64,000 nucleotides of DNA from Bacteroides faecium (lineage in GTDB: Bacteria > Bacteroidota > Bacteroidia > Bacteroidales > Bacteroidaceae), in assembly GCF_012113595.1 (NCBI RefSeq), contig NZ_CP050831.1:2976001-3040000 (forward strand). Direction: 5' to 3'. A program made the position numbers and the translations under genes. Of this stretch, positions 1-8,222 are shown piece by piece (positions within the stretch are counted from its first letter, which is position 1; the number at the start of each line of letters is the position of its first letter). The notes below the pieces were generated by a model. It was not told where the DNA came from. It saw nothing but the letters and a program-made list of their open reading frames with translations, and did no database searches.

Positions 1-428
1 TCTTTTTCTCCAACCCGTGCCATAGCACCGGTCACATCGCTTTTTTTCTGAACGCCATATCCTACAACTACTACTTCATCCAGCGTTTCCGAATCTTCTT
101 GAAGCGTAATCCTGAAATTGGTATTTCCTGCGACAGAAATTTCTTGTTTCTTATATCCTATGTAAGTAACAGTTATCGTACCTTTAGCCGGTACATTAGA
201 GAGAGTAAATTTGCCATCCAAATCTGTTATAGTACCATTCGTAGTTCCATTGACTAATACACTGGCACCAATGACCGGTTCTCCTGTAAAGTCAATAACT
301 GTACCTGTGACCGTTTTATTCTGGGCATAGGCTCCAACTATTAAAAGGGAGAACAAAGTGAAGAAAAATAGCCGTCGGATAGTATCCTTATAGGCGTACA
401 GGTGATTACCTTTTTTGTTGCTTTTCAT
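1..428 (-). CDS. SusC/RagA-like TonB-dependent outer-membrane transporter, N-terminal part only
   Basis: The first ~142 codons of a SusC-family importer are read leftwards from the ATG whose complement lies at 426-428; the gene runs off the left edge. A signal peptide (hydrophobic stretch ending GAYAQ) is followed by a carboxypeptidase-regulatory-like beta domain (motifs EPVIGASV, GTITDLDGKF, YIGYKKQ) and the start of the plug (VVVGYGVQKKSDVTGA). That order is standard for SusC proteins, which import oligosaccharides together with a SusD lipoprotein. The start codon is only 13 bases from the inverted repeat at 442-462, so any promoter must lie inside the adjacent invertible segment. In the orientation shown I find no TAnnTTTG box facing this gene, so I infer it is currently silent. 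Substrate unknown. Confidence 0.9.
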   Translation of the reverse strand, partial: MKSNKKGNHLYAYKDTIRRLFFFTLFSLLIVGAYAQNKTVTGTVIDFTGEPVIGASVLVNGTTNGTITDLDGKFTLSNVPAKGTITVTYIGYKKQEISVAGNTNFRITLQEDSETLDEVVVVGYGVQKKSDVTGAMARVGEK

Positions 429-441
429 ACTTTAATTGTTA

Positions 442-462
442 AGTTAAACAAAAGTTAGATTC
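442..462. repeat. Left inverted repeat of invertible segment (21 bp, perfect)
   Basis: Begins AGTTAAACAAAAG and is the exact reverse complement of 2026-2046. The match stops at both ends (441 versus 2047 and 463 versus 2025 differ), so the repeat is 21 bp. It lies directly upstream of the leftward SusC start codon. A perfect pair around a tyrosine recombinase gene is the expected layout of a site-specific inversion substrate. Confidence 0.9.
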
Positions 463-617
463 ATAATTTGAAATGAAAGCACTGTATATAAAGTAGTTAT
501 AAAATTGAGGAAGTTATCTTTAGGCAACGATGAGGTAACCATTGAAGTCGTTTCAACAGTAGAAAAGAATATAGCAATAAAAGAAATGCCTCAAGATGAG
601 ACAAAAAAAATAACCTT

Positions 618-1796
618 TTACAATAATTGGTTTAATATCTCCCTGAATACTTTATCAGCATGTTCCTGCATGATTTTAATATAGTTGAATATTGGTCGAT
701 TATTTTTCATACTGTGCCCTATGCAATACTCAATTTTTTCAATTTGGATTCCTAGATTATATCCGTGTTGTGCAAAGGTTTTTCGAGCGGAATAATAGGT
801 GACCTTTTTCTTTACTCCCGAGAGTATTGAGACTTTGCCGATATGGCGGAAAATCAAACTGTATATCTGTTTATAAGATGAATACTTCCCGAATTTCAGA
901 TAGCCTTCTTTTGTCAGATATTTATCTATAATTACTTTTGCTTCAGGTTGCAGAGTAAATACGATTTCATTCTCTCCTTTTTTACTATTACGTGTTTTAT
1001 GACGTATATAGCGCATATAATCTTTATCCTTAAAATTGTATGTCAATAAGTCTCTCAGGTTAATACCACCTAGATAATAAGTAAGCATAAAAATATCCCT
1101 TGCTATAGACAAAGAAGGCTTTAAAAGATGAACATCCCGTATTCTCTTTAATTCATCTATTGACAAATCAAGCTCCCGTATATTACTTGCCGGCATTTTA
1201 AATAGAATAAAAGGATGAATAGAATAGGTTACATAATTCATCTTTCTTGCATAATTCAATATCACCTTTATCAAAGTTAGATATATTCTGATAGTTGTAT
1301 CTGACAAATTCTCTTCGCGAAGAACTTTTGCAAATTCTTGTATATGCAGAGGGGTTAACTGAATTAAAGGAAAATCTCCTTTCATATATTTAATAAACCT
1401 ATCGGAAGCTATCATATAAAGTTTATAAGATTTTTCCCGTTCTTCTCCTTTCATGAAATTCATGTATTCTTTTGCGACAGATTGAAAAGTTATTCCTTTT
1501 TTCTTCTGTTCGTAGTTAATAATACGTATCAGCTCAGTGCATGAGATTGCAGGTAAATAACTGATTGATGTAACTATTTCTTCGTATTCGTTTATCAGTT
1601 TTCGTAAACAAGCATTCATATTAGTAGCATTCTCGTGCCTGACAACTCTACCATTTTTTATCTGACTGGCAGAATCCAAAGTAAACTGAGTAGATATATA
1701 TCTAGTTTGCGAATGATGTGCTACTGCTATCCTTATTCGATGTCTACCATTTGATAGTTTTTTAGTTGGAACAATTACAATTGAAAAATTTGCCAT
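618..1796 (-). CDS. Tyrosine site-specific recombinase, probable invertase
   Basis: A 392-residue phage-integrase family protein. The N-terminal half (about 100-190) looks like the SAM-like core-binding domain and the C-terminal half is catalytic. Visible active-site residues are Arg248 (GINLRDLL), Lys267 (IRHKTR), Arg338 (YYSARKTFA), His361 (CIGHSM) and the probable nucleophile Tyr372 (IFNYIKI). The first position of the usual HxxR box is Tyr335, a substitution often seen in Bacteroides integrases. The gene sits entirely between two perfect 21-bp inverted repeats, with no transfer or phage genes nearby, so promoter inversion is more likely than integration of an element. Such enzymes cut and rejoin DNA through a 3'-phosphotyrosine intermediate. 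No convincing TAnnTTTG box was found for its own promoter. Confidence 0.9.
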   Translation of the reverse strand: MANFSIVIVPTKKLSNGRHRIRIAVAHHSQTRYISTQFTLDSASQIKNGRVVRHENATNMNACLRKLINEYEEIVTSISYLPAISCTELIRIINYEQKKKGITFQSVAKEYMNFMKGEEREKSYKLYMIASDRFIKYMKGDFPLIQLTPLHIQEFAKVLREENLSDTTIRIYLTLIKVILNYARKMNYVTYSIHPFILFKMPASNIRELDLSIDELKRIRDVHLLKPSLSIARDIFMLTYYLGGINLRDLLTYNFKDKDYMRYIRHKTRNSKKGENEIVFTLQPEAKVIIDKYLTKEGYLKFGKYSSYKQIYSLIFRHIGKVSILSGVKKKVTYYSARKTFAQHGYNLGIQIEKIEYCIGHSMKNNRPIFNYIKIMQEHADKVFREILNQLL

Positions 1797-1892
1797 ATCA
1801 TTTTTAGGTTTATAAATTACTATTTCCCATACAATAAAATAGAAATATAAAAGCTCATAACTATTAGCCGCAGATTAAAAAATCGGCTTGTA

Positions 1893-1929
1893 GCATGGAA
1901 TATCGTGCAAAAGACGGTATTTTCCATGC
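1893..1929. other. Hairpin between recombinase gene and outward promoter
   Basis: Eight perfect pairs (GCATGGAA at 1893-1900 with 1922-1929) continue with a second inner stem (1901-1906 with about 1915-1920, one wobble). It lies between the recombinase 5' end and the operator at 1933. It may insulate the two transcription units or mark a protein-binding site. No strong T run follows on either strand, so a classical terminator is uncertain. Confidence 0.5.
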
Positions 1930-1932
1930 ATA

Positions 1933-1977
1933 TGTACGATTCTGCATTGCTATATTTTAATTTAGTCGTTATGTTTG
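1933..1977 (+). promoter_or_regulatory. Outward promoter with putative HTCS operator inside the invertible segment
   Basis: A -7 box TATGTTTG (1970-1977) matches Bacteroides TAnnTTTG, with a weak -33 element ATTG at 1946-1949. The pentamer TGTAC starts at 1933, exactly 37 bases before the -7 box, and continues GATTCTGCATT. This spacing and sequence match ten other promoters in the window. Transcription would start near 1984 and cross the right inverted repeat towards the gene at 2190. Confidence 0.75.
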
Positions 1978-2025
1978 CAACACTTTTTCACAGCTATAAT
2001 GTGAAAAGGCACTTAACAAAATAGA

Positions 2026-2046
2026 GAATCTAACTTTTGTTTAACT
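2026..2046. repeat. Right inverted repeat of invertible segment (21 bp, perfect)
   Basis: Reverse complement of 442-462. It lies about 50 bases downstream of the -7 box and 143 bases upstream of the ATG at 2190, so it would fall in the 5' leader of the rightward operon. Confidence 0.9.
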
Positions 2047-2189
2047 CAATATATTGAGGTATGAGAAATAATGGAAAACACTACCCTTCGTTTATGGCTG
2101 TCGGAAAGGATGAGTTCGGTAGTTACCCTTTAGTACTTATAGAGAATTTAATTAATAAGAAATATTTGTTTAACTTTAAAAGACATGGT

Positions 2190-3203
2190 ATGAAGAAAAA
2201 CTATGTAATGGCTGCTTTGGTTCTGTCGCTGTTGGCGGGATGCAGCACTGATGTTAAAGAATCTGACATCAAGTTTGCAGGAGAGGCGGGTGTGAAGGTC
2301 TCTTTCAATGCAGTGATAAACAGTCAGACCGGAACTCCTTTGACACCAACCCGAGCTACTGATACAGAATGGGAAATTGGAGATTCAATAGGAATTTCCT
2401 GTGGAGGTAATCAACAGAATATCCACTACAAATACATAGGTGATGCAAATAATATGTTTGCCGCCAAAGGAGGTGTAGGAGAAGAAATTTGGGTTTTAGG
2501 AACACAAGAATATGATGTGATAGCCTATTGTCCGTTTATGGGTACGTCTGGAGTGACCGAGGGAATTGTAAGTGTATTGACTGACACTGAAAATCAAGCA
2601 ACGGCAGAAAAAAGAAAATATCTGGATTTTCTTTATGCTACGGCTACGGCAAGTGCTACTCAACCAAATGTACAGTTAGTGTTTAACCATAAGATGAGCC
2701 GCATCAAGATAAAATTTGAAGCAGGCGACGGAGTTTCACTTTCTGATATAGACTGTTATCTTATCGGATTGAAGCAGGAGGGTACATTCAATACAAGCAC
2801 AGGAGCGACGACTGTCAGCGAAAGTGCGATGACTGAGGATATCTATTGGGGAAATGTAGGTGAAGTAAATAATCATACGATGGAAGCTATCTTGTTGCCA
2901 CAGACTGTGAGCAGCAAAGTGAGTATTCAGGCCAGAATGGGAGGGCGGTTATATGAAGTGCAATTCCCTAACTTGACTAAGTTAGATACGGGAGTTTCCT
3001 ATAACTATACTATTAAGGCCAGCATGTCAGTAGACCAAAAGGATTATGTATTTACTATCACGAAAGAGGGAACACAGATCAATGACTGGACTACAGAAGA
3101 AGAGGAGATAAAAGCAGATTCGACTTCTCCAGATACAGGAGCTACGACGGAGAATCCTAATTGGACTGTAGAAGAAGAAGAGATTACTGCTACCGAAAAA
3201 TGA
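2190..3203 (+). CDS. Fimbrillin-like lipoprotein (Mfa/FimA-like), first gene of the phase-variable operon
   Basis: A 337-residue protein starting at the Met that opens a lipoprotein signal (MAALVLSLLAGC, lipobox LAGC); the frame is open upstream to 2061 but an earlier start would bury the signal. The mature part has fimbrillin-family features: an early TRATDTEWEIGDSIGIS block, a central VQLVFNHKMSRIKIKF motif, and Gly/Thr-rich beta strands. The C-terminus repeats the block NWTVEEEEI / DWTTEEEEI. The family covers pilin-like and surface lipoproteins; next to SusC/SusD in glycan loci they may act as surface glycan-binding proteins, which is inference here. It is followed at 3272 by a second fimbrillin-like gene. 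The same pairing occurs at 32168-35689. Confidence 0.75.
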   Translation: MKKNYVMAALVLSLLAGCSTDVKESDIKFAGEAGVKVSFNAVINSQTGTPLTPTRATDTEWEIGDSIGISCGGNQQNIHYKYIGDANNMFAAKGGVGEEIWVLGTQEYDVIAYCPFMGTSGVTEGIVSVLTDTENQATAEKRKYLDFLYATATASATQPNVQLVFNHKMSRIKIKFEAGDGVSLSDIDCYLIGLKQEGTFNTSTGATTVSESAMTEDIYWGNVGEVNNHTMEAILLPQTVSSKVSIQARMGGRLYEVQFPNLTKLDTGVSYNYTIKASMSVDQKDYVFTITKEGTQINDWTTEEEEIKADSTSPDTGATTENPNWTVEEEEITATEK

Positions 3204-3271
3204 TAATTAATTTTCTATACCTATTAATATATACGACACATTAATCATTCAATAAATAAAAAAATACGAAT

Positions 3272-4897
3272 ATGAAAATATATAGTTATATATCAGCACT
3301 TTTGATTGCAGCTATTGCAAGTTTCTCTTCTTGTTCACAAGAGGAAGATGTAAATGTAACGAACGGAGGCAATTTTTCTAATGACTTACAAATTACTGTG
3401 TCCGATAGTGGATATTTTGATATGACTCCGGGTACACGTGCTATAGAGAAAGGATATGCTACTGAATTTACCAAAGGAGACGAAATCGGTATTTTTGGGG
3501 TGGATGATAACGGAATAGTAGAGAATATCAATAACCGGAGATGTGTGATGACAGCAGATGGTAATTGGAAAATAGATGGCGAACAGATCAAATATAATGG
3601 AGCTGAATTCAAGCAAATAAAGTTTTATGCATATTATCCATACAATGTGAGCGTGAAATTTAATGCTACACAGGATGATCCTTTTGCAGAGTATATTAGT
3701 GAGTGGACACTTGGCAATGATCAAAGCGGTGAGGAATATACGAAATACGATTTGATGACAAGTTCAAGTAGTGCTGTGGTAGATAATCGTTTTAAAGGGG
3801 AAATCAACTTTAAGATGCAGCATTGTATGGCTTTAGCTGTGCTAGAACTGCCTAATCTTGTTTATAACTTTATTAATTCGGATGTAACTATCGATGATTA
3901 TGAGTTACCGATTACAAATGCTTCTTTCAAACTGAATAATGAAGAAGTGGTGCCTTATTATCAAGAGGCTACAAGTACATATCGTTTTCTGGTAAAACCT
4001 GGTGAAGAAATGAAAATTGAAGGTACTTATACAGGGGTAAGGGAAATGACATATACTGCCACTGCTACGTTAAATGCAGGAACTGCTAAAGTATATACAG
4101 TTAGCGATACTAATAAAAAAGAATATACATTATCGATTGGAGATTATTATTGCGCGGATGGCTCTATTGTAAGCAAAGAGGTAGAGGATAAAGATATTCC
4201 TAATAATGTAATTGGTATTGTATGCTATATCGGCAATCCTCAGCCATCTATAACGCATATGCAAAGTGGTAATACAGAAAACAATGATGCTCTTAGACGC
4301 GATTATTCGAATTGTAGACATGGGTTGGTATTAGCGTTAAATAATACATTAGATAATACGAATAAATTTAGTAGTTGGAGAACTGTTGGTGAAGCATATT
4401 GTGATTGGTTTAGCAAAGATGAAGAATGGATGGGTAAGTTCGTTGACTGTAATACGGGTAATAATAGTGCGACTAAAGATAAATGGGTGGAGCAATATCC
4501 TGCTTTTATGGGGTATAACAATACAATGTTGTTGACGATGTGCTATGAAGGGAAAGGACAGCCAACCATGTGTGATGATGCCTACAAGCAAATTACCTCT
4601 TATCGTGACAATGTATCTGTTCCTGCGAATACTACTCCATGGTATCTTCCATCTATTGCTTGTTTGGAACAGGTTGCTAAAAATCTGAGTGCAGTGAACA
4701 GTAGCTTAGGGAAAGTAGAGGCCGCTACACAATTGGAATCAGTCGAAGCAAGTGCAAATTTTGGTTTTTATTGGAGTAGTACTTTGCGAAATGGATATAC
4801 ACAATGGGTACACGCTATGAATGGTGGAAGTTATAATAAAGTAAACTCGTATGGAAGTACTGCTGCCGGTTATTTCCGTTTGATGCTTGCATTTTAA
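3272..4897 (+). CDS. Fimbrillin-like lipoprotein with C-terminal DUF1566/Fib_succ_major-like domain
   Basis: A 541-residue lipoprotein (signal ending SFSSC). Residues about 30-300 are fimbrillin-like (TRAIEKGYATEFTKGDEIGIFGV; FKMQHCMALAVLELP). From about residue 310 a different domain begins (VIGIVCYIGNPQPS) and ends with WYLPSIACLEQVAK, FYWSST and YFRLMLAF, typical of the DUF1566 / Fibrobacter-major-domain fold found in surface proteins. The paralogue at 34070-35689 shares the layout and the closing motifs. Second gene of the phase-variable operon, upstream of the first SusC. I infer an outer-membrane surface role, possibly glycan binding; no enzyme motif is seen. Confidence 0.7.
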   Translation: MKIYSYISALLIAAIASFSSCSQEEDVNVTNGGNFSNDLQITVSDSGYFDMTPGTRAIEKGYATEFTKGDEIGIFGVDDNGIVENINNRRCVMTADGNWKIDGEQIKYNGAEFKQIKFYAYYPYNVSVKFNATQDDPFAEYISEWTLGNDQSGEEYTKYDLMTSSSSAVVDNRFKGEINFKMQHCMALAVLELPNLVYNFINSDVTIDDYELPITNASFKLNNEEVVPYYQEATSTYRFLVKPGEEMKIEGTYTGVREMTYTATATLNAGTAKVYTVSDTNKKEYTLSIGDYYCADGSIVSKEVEDKDIPNNVIGIVCYIGNPQPSITHMQSGNTENNDALRRDYSNCRHGLVLALNNTLDNTNKFSSWRTVGEAYCDWFSKDEEWMGKFVDCNTGNNSATKDKWVEQYPAFMGYNNTMLLTMCYEGKGQPTMCDDAYKQITSYRDNVSVPANTTPWYLPSIACLEQVAKNLSAVNSSLGKVEAATQLESVEASANFGFYWSSTLRNGYTQWVHAMNGGSYNKVNSYGSTAAGYFRLMLAF

Positions 4898-4928
4898 ACC
4901 CATACAATGTTTTTTCAAAGTAAATAAG

Positions 4929-4947
4929 GGCGGCGTACTTCGCCGCC
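4929..4947 (+). other. Intercistronic GC hairpin upstream of susC
   Basis: GGCGGCG (4929-4935) pairs perfectly with CGCCGCC (4941-4947) around a 5-nt loop, in an otherwise AT-rich gap between the fimbrillin gene and SusC. No clear U-run follows, so it is more likely an RNA-stability, processing or attenuation element than a full terminator. Confidence 0.6.
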
Positions 4948-4979
4948 TCATAACTTCTCTATCATGAAAATAGAAATAT

Positions 4980-7900
4980 ATGAATAAGAAAAACTTAATA
5001 AAAGGAACAACTTTACCTATTGCCCTGTTTTTCTCTTTCGCCCTAATACCGACTTTCGGCAATCAAGGACAGGCTATAGCTGCTGTTGATATAGTTCAGC
5101 AACAAGGCATTATCAAGGGAACGGTGGTGGACGATAAAGGCGAACCGGTGATTGGAGCTAATGTTCTTGTTGTAGGTACTTCTGTCGGTACTATTACCGA
5201 TATCGACGGTATGTTTAAAATCAATGCGAAAGCAGGGACGAAGCTGAAAGTTACTTTTATCGGATATACTGAGCAAGTGTTAGTTGCCAAAAATAATATG
5301 CGAGTGGTTTTATCGGAAGATGCTACCACTTTGCAAGAAGTGGAAATCGTGGCATATGGTGTGCAGAAGAAAGTAACCATGACGGGTGCTGTGGCAAGTG
5401 TTAAGACCGAAGCCCTGACACGTACTTCCATCGGTTCTGTCTCTAATGTATTAGGAGGGCAGATGGCAGGTCTGACTACCATTCAAACATCCGGTGAACC
5501 GGGTGCAGATGCCGCAGAGGTTTTTATCCGTGGTAAAGCGACATGGGGAGATGCGTCTCCATTGATTCAGGTGGATGGTGTAGAACGTAGCATGAATGAT
5601 ATAGATCCCAATGAAATAGAGTCTATATCCATTTTGAAAGACGCTTCCGCCACTGCTGTGTTTGGTGTACGCGGAGCCAATGGAGTTATTCTGATTACTA
5701 CCAAGCGCGGTAGGGAAGGAAAGGCACATATCTCTTTCAGCACTTCTGCTTCTATACAAATGCCTACTAAAATGGTGGAAACTGCTAACTCTTATGAATA
5801 TGCTATGTTTTATAATCAAATGATAGCTAATGATACACCAGTGGGGGAAATACCAGCCAAGACATTCTCAGATGGAGTTATTCAAAAATTCCGGGATGGT
5901 TCTGATCCCCTTCGTTTTCCGAGTGTCAATTGGATTGATTATATTATGGGGGATGCTACTCTGCAGAGTCAGCACAATCTGAATATTTCTGGAGGTACGG
6001 ATAAGGTGCGTTATTTTATCTCGGCAGGTGCTTATACACAAGGCGGACTTTTCAATGAGTTTAGTCTGCCTTATGGTATCAGCTATCAATATCGCCGTTT
6101 TAATTACCGAAGTAACTTGGATATAGACGTGACGAAAACCACTACAATCTCATTCAATGTGGCAGGAAACGTTAATTCATCCGAAAAGCCACGTACCAGC
6201 CAAGGATCATCCGGAATGGTTAAGAATATCTATTATTCAACTCCGTTTAGAAGTGCCGGTTTTGTAAATAATAAGTTGGTATATACTACTACTGACTCAC
6301 AGTCTGACGGGTTGAGCTTGCCTTTTGTCGGTGATGCAGATCCATTCACTTATTATGGAGGCGGAGCTGCCCATAGTGTCAACAATTCATTGAATGCCGA
6401 CCTCATTTTGAATCAGAAACTGGATTTTATCACTAAAGGACTTTCATTTAAGTTAAAAGGTTCGTACAATAGCTCATTTACCATTAATAAGAATTTGTCC
6501 GGTGGTACGGAAATGACTTATACACCGGTATTACAGAGTGATGGGAGTGTAGGATTACGTCCGGTAGACGGTAGTAAATACACTGATGTGAGCTATGGAG
6601 TTTCTCGGGGACAGTCGCGTAACTGGTATATGGAAGCTGCACTGAACTATAATCGCTCGTTTGGTAATCACAACATAGGGGCATTGGTGCTTTATAATCA
6701 GTCCAAAGAATATTACCCAAAAGAATATTCGGATGTTCCGCGAGGATATGTCGGTTTGGTTGGACGTGTAACTTACGACTGGAAAAACCGTTATATGGTA
6801 GAAGCTAATATGGGTTATAACGGTTCGGAGAACTTTGCTTCGGATAATCGGTTTGCCCTCTTTCCGGCAGCATCCGTAGGGTGGGTGGCGAGTGAAGAAA
6901 AGTTTTGGGAATCTATCAAACCGGTAATAAGCTTCCTGAAACTACGTGCCAGCTTCGGTTTGGTAGGTAATGATAAAATCGGTGGCTCCCGTTTTATGTA
7001 TACTGCCAATCCTTATCATGTTAATCTGAACGGTTATGTTAGTAATTCCGGTTATGGAAGCGGTAATCTTGCTCAGATACAGGGCTCTTATGGATACTTG
7101 TTCGGGCAAGGAGGACAAACTTCCACTGTTAGTTTAGGAGCACATGAGTGGGCGATTAATAATGCGAATGTGACATGGGAAAAAGCATTCAAGCAGAACT
7201 ATGGTATTGATATCAACTTTTTTAACGACCGTTTATCTGCTACAGTAGAATATTACAAAGAACACCGTTGGGATATCCTTCTGCAAGACGGAACAGCTCC
7301 CGGTATGTTAGGTTTTACTCAACCTTTCTCTAATTTAGGGGAAGTAAATAACTGGGGATGGGAACTTTCGTTGAAATGGAACGATAAGGTCGGGAAAAAC
7401 TTTCGCTATTGGGCGGGTATAAACCTTTCTTATAATCAGAATGAAATCATCGAGCGTAAGGAAGCTCCTCAGGATTACGACTATTTGTACGAGAAAGGAC
7501 ATCGTATCGGCTCACGCAAGCAATATGCTTTCTGGCGCTATTACGATGAACAAACACCGGTACTGTATGAACAGACATTCCATCGTCCGTTTCCGACTCA
7601 TTCGGTTGTATTACAAAATGGAGATGCTGTTTATGTCGATTTAAATGGCGACCGGAAGATTGACGCAAATGATATGGGTTATGATTATGGATTTACGGAT
7701 GATCCGGAATACATGGTAGGTATGAATCTCGGATTCTCTTGGAAGAATTTGGAAGTAAATACGCAATGGACTGGTGCGTGGAATGTGAGCCGAATGATTT
7801 CGGATGTGTTCCGTCGGCCATTTTTATCTAGTTCAGGTAATGTTGCAGGTGGTTTGCTTGCCTATCATCTGGCAAATACATGGACAAAAGAAAATCCGTC

Positions 7901-8198
7901 GCAAGATGCGAAATATCCACGTGCTACATGGAAGAACGCTGATAATAACTATGCAGAATCAACTCTTTATGAACAGGATTCCAAATATTTGCGTCTAAAG
8001 ACTCTGACAATTGCTTATAATTTCCAATTCCCTTTGATGAAGAAATTGGGAATGAGTACTTGTCAGCTATCGTTCAGTGGCTATAATTTGTGGACTCTCA
8101 CACCTTATTTATGGGGCGACCCGGAAGCAAGAGCTAGTAATGCACCTTCGTACCCGTTGACAAAGACATATACATTAGGATTGAAACTGGGATTCTAA
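4980..8198 (+). CDS. SusC/RagA-like TonB-dependent outer-membrane transporter
   Basis: A 1072-residue importer. After a signal peptide come a carboxypeptidase-regulatory-like domain at about 45-125 (GIIKGTVVDDKGEPVIGANV, FIGYTEQ), the plug at about 130-250 (VEIVAYGVQKKVTMTGAV, LIQVDGVERSMNDIDPNEIESISILKDASATAVFGVRGANG split across the block) and a long beta-barrel ending in TYTLGLKLGF with a terminal Phe. It forms an oligosaccharide import complex with the SusD protein directly downstream (8223). This is the first of two tandem SusC/SusD pairs in one operon. Substrate by context: an RG-I oligosaccharide; not provable from the sequence. Confidence 0.93.
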   Translation: MNKKNLIKGTTLPIALFFSFALIPTFGNQGQAIAAVDIVQQQGIIKGTVVDDKGEPVIGANVLVVGTSVGTITDIDGMFKINAKAGTKLKVTFIGYTEQVLVAKNNMRVVLSEDATTLQEVEIVAYGVQKKVTMTGAVASVKTEALTRTSIGSVSNVLGGQMAGLTTIQTSGEPGADAAEVFIRGKATWGDASPLIQVDGVERSMNDIDPNEIESISILKDASATAVFGVRGANGVILITTKRGREGKAHISFSTSASIQMPTKMVETANSYEYAMFYNQMIANDTPVGEIPAKTFSDGVIQKFRDGSDPLRFPSVNWIDYIMGDATLQSQHNLNISGGTDKVRYFISAGAYTQGGLFNEFSLPYGISYQYRRFNYRSNLDIDVTKTTTISFNVAGNVNSSEKPRTSQGSSGMVKNIYYSTPFRSAGFVNNKLVYTTTDSQSDGLSLPFVGDADPFTYYGGGAAHSVNNSLNADLILNQKLDFITKGLSFKLKGSYNSSFTINKNLSGGTEMTYTPVLQSDGSVGLRPVDGSKYTDVSYGVSRGQSRNWYMEAALNYNRSFGNHNIGALVLYNQSKEYYPKEYSDVPRGYVGLVGRVTYDWKNRYMVEANMGYNGSENFASDNRFALFPAASVGWVASEEKFWESIKPVISFLKLRASFGLVGNDKIGGSRFMYTANPYHVNLNGYVSNSGYGSGNLAQIQGSYGYLFGQGGQTSTVSLGAHEWAINNANVTWEKAFKQNYGIDINFFNDRLSATVEYYKEHRWDILLQDGTAPGMLGFTQPFSNLGEVNNWGWELSLKWNDKVGKNFRYWAGINLSYNQNEIIERKEAPQDYDYLYEKGHRIGSRKQYAFWRYYDEQTPVLYEQTFHRPFPTHSVVLQNGDAVYVDLNGDRKIDANDMGYDYGFTDDPEYMVGMNLGFSWKNLEVNTQWTGAWNVSRMISDVFRRPFLSSSGNVAGGLLAYHLANTWTKENPSQDAKYPRATWKNADNNYAESTLYEQDSKYLRLKTLTIAYNFQFPLMKKLGMSTCQLSFSGYNLWTLTPYLWGDPEARASNAPSYPLTKTYTLGLKLGF

Positions 8199-8222
8199 AA
8201 ACAGATTTAAAATTTGATTATT

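Larger units (their letters stand above)
463..2025. other. Putative invertible DNA segment carrying its own recombinase and an outward promoter
   Basis: A 1563-base segment lies between the 21-bp inverted repeats. It contains the recombinase gene (618-1796, minus), a 37-nt hairpin (1893-1929) and one promoter with an upstream operator (1933-1977) that faces out through the right repeat. The left end (463-617) has no recognisable promoter facing outwards; it holds a startless open frame of about 60 codons on the plus strand (from about 473) of unknown meaning. Inversion would turn the promoter towards the SusC gene ending at 428 and cut off the operon starting at 2190. The layout resembles the Hin segment of Salmonella, but with a tyrosine recombinase. 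Inversion itself is inferred; only one orientation is visible. Confidence 0.8.

Noticed and set aside
618..1796. Integrase as the end of an integrative conjugative element or prophage
   Set aside because: No transfer, mobilisation or phage genes in the window, and the perfect inverted (not direct) repeats tightly flank the gene, favouring local inversion.
2061..2189. 43-codon N-terminal extension of the first fimbrillin-like gene
   Set aside because: It would place the lipoprotein signal (LLAGC) internally; the Met at 2190 gives a normal lipoprotein start.
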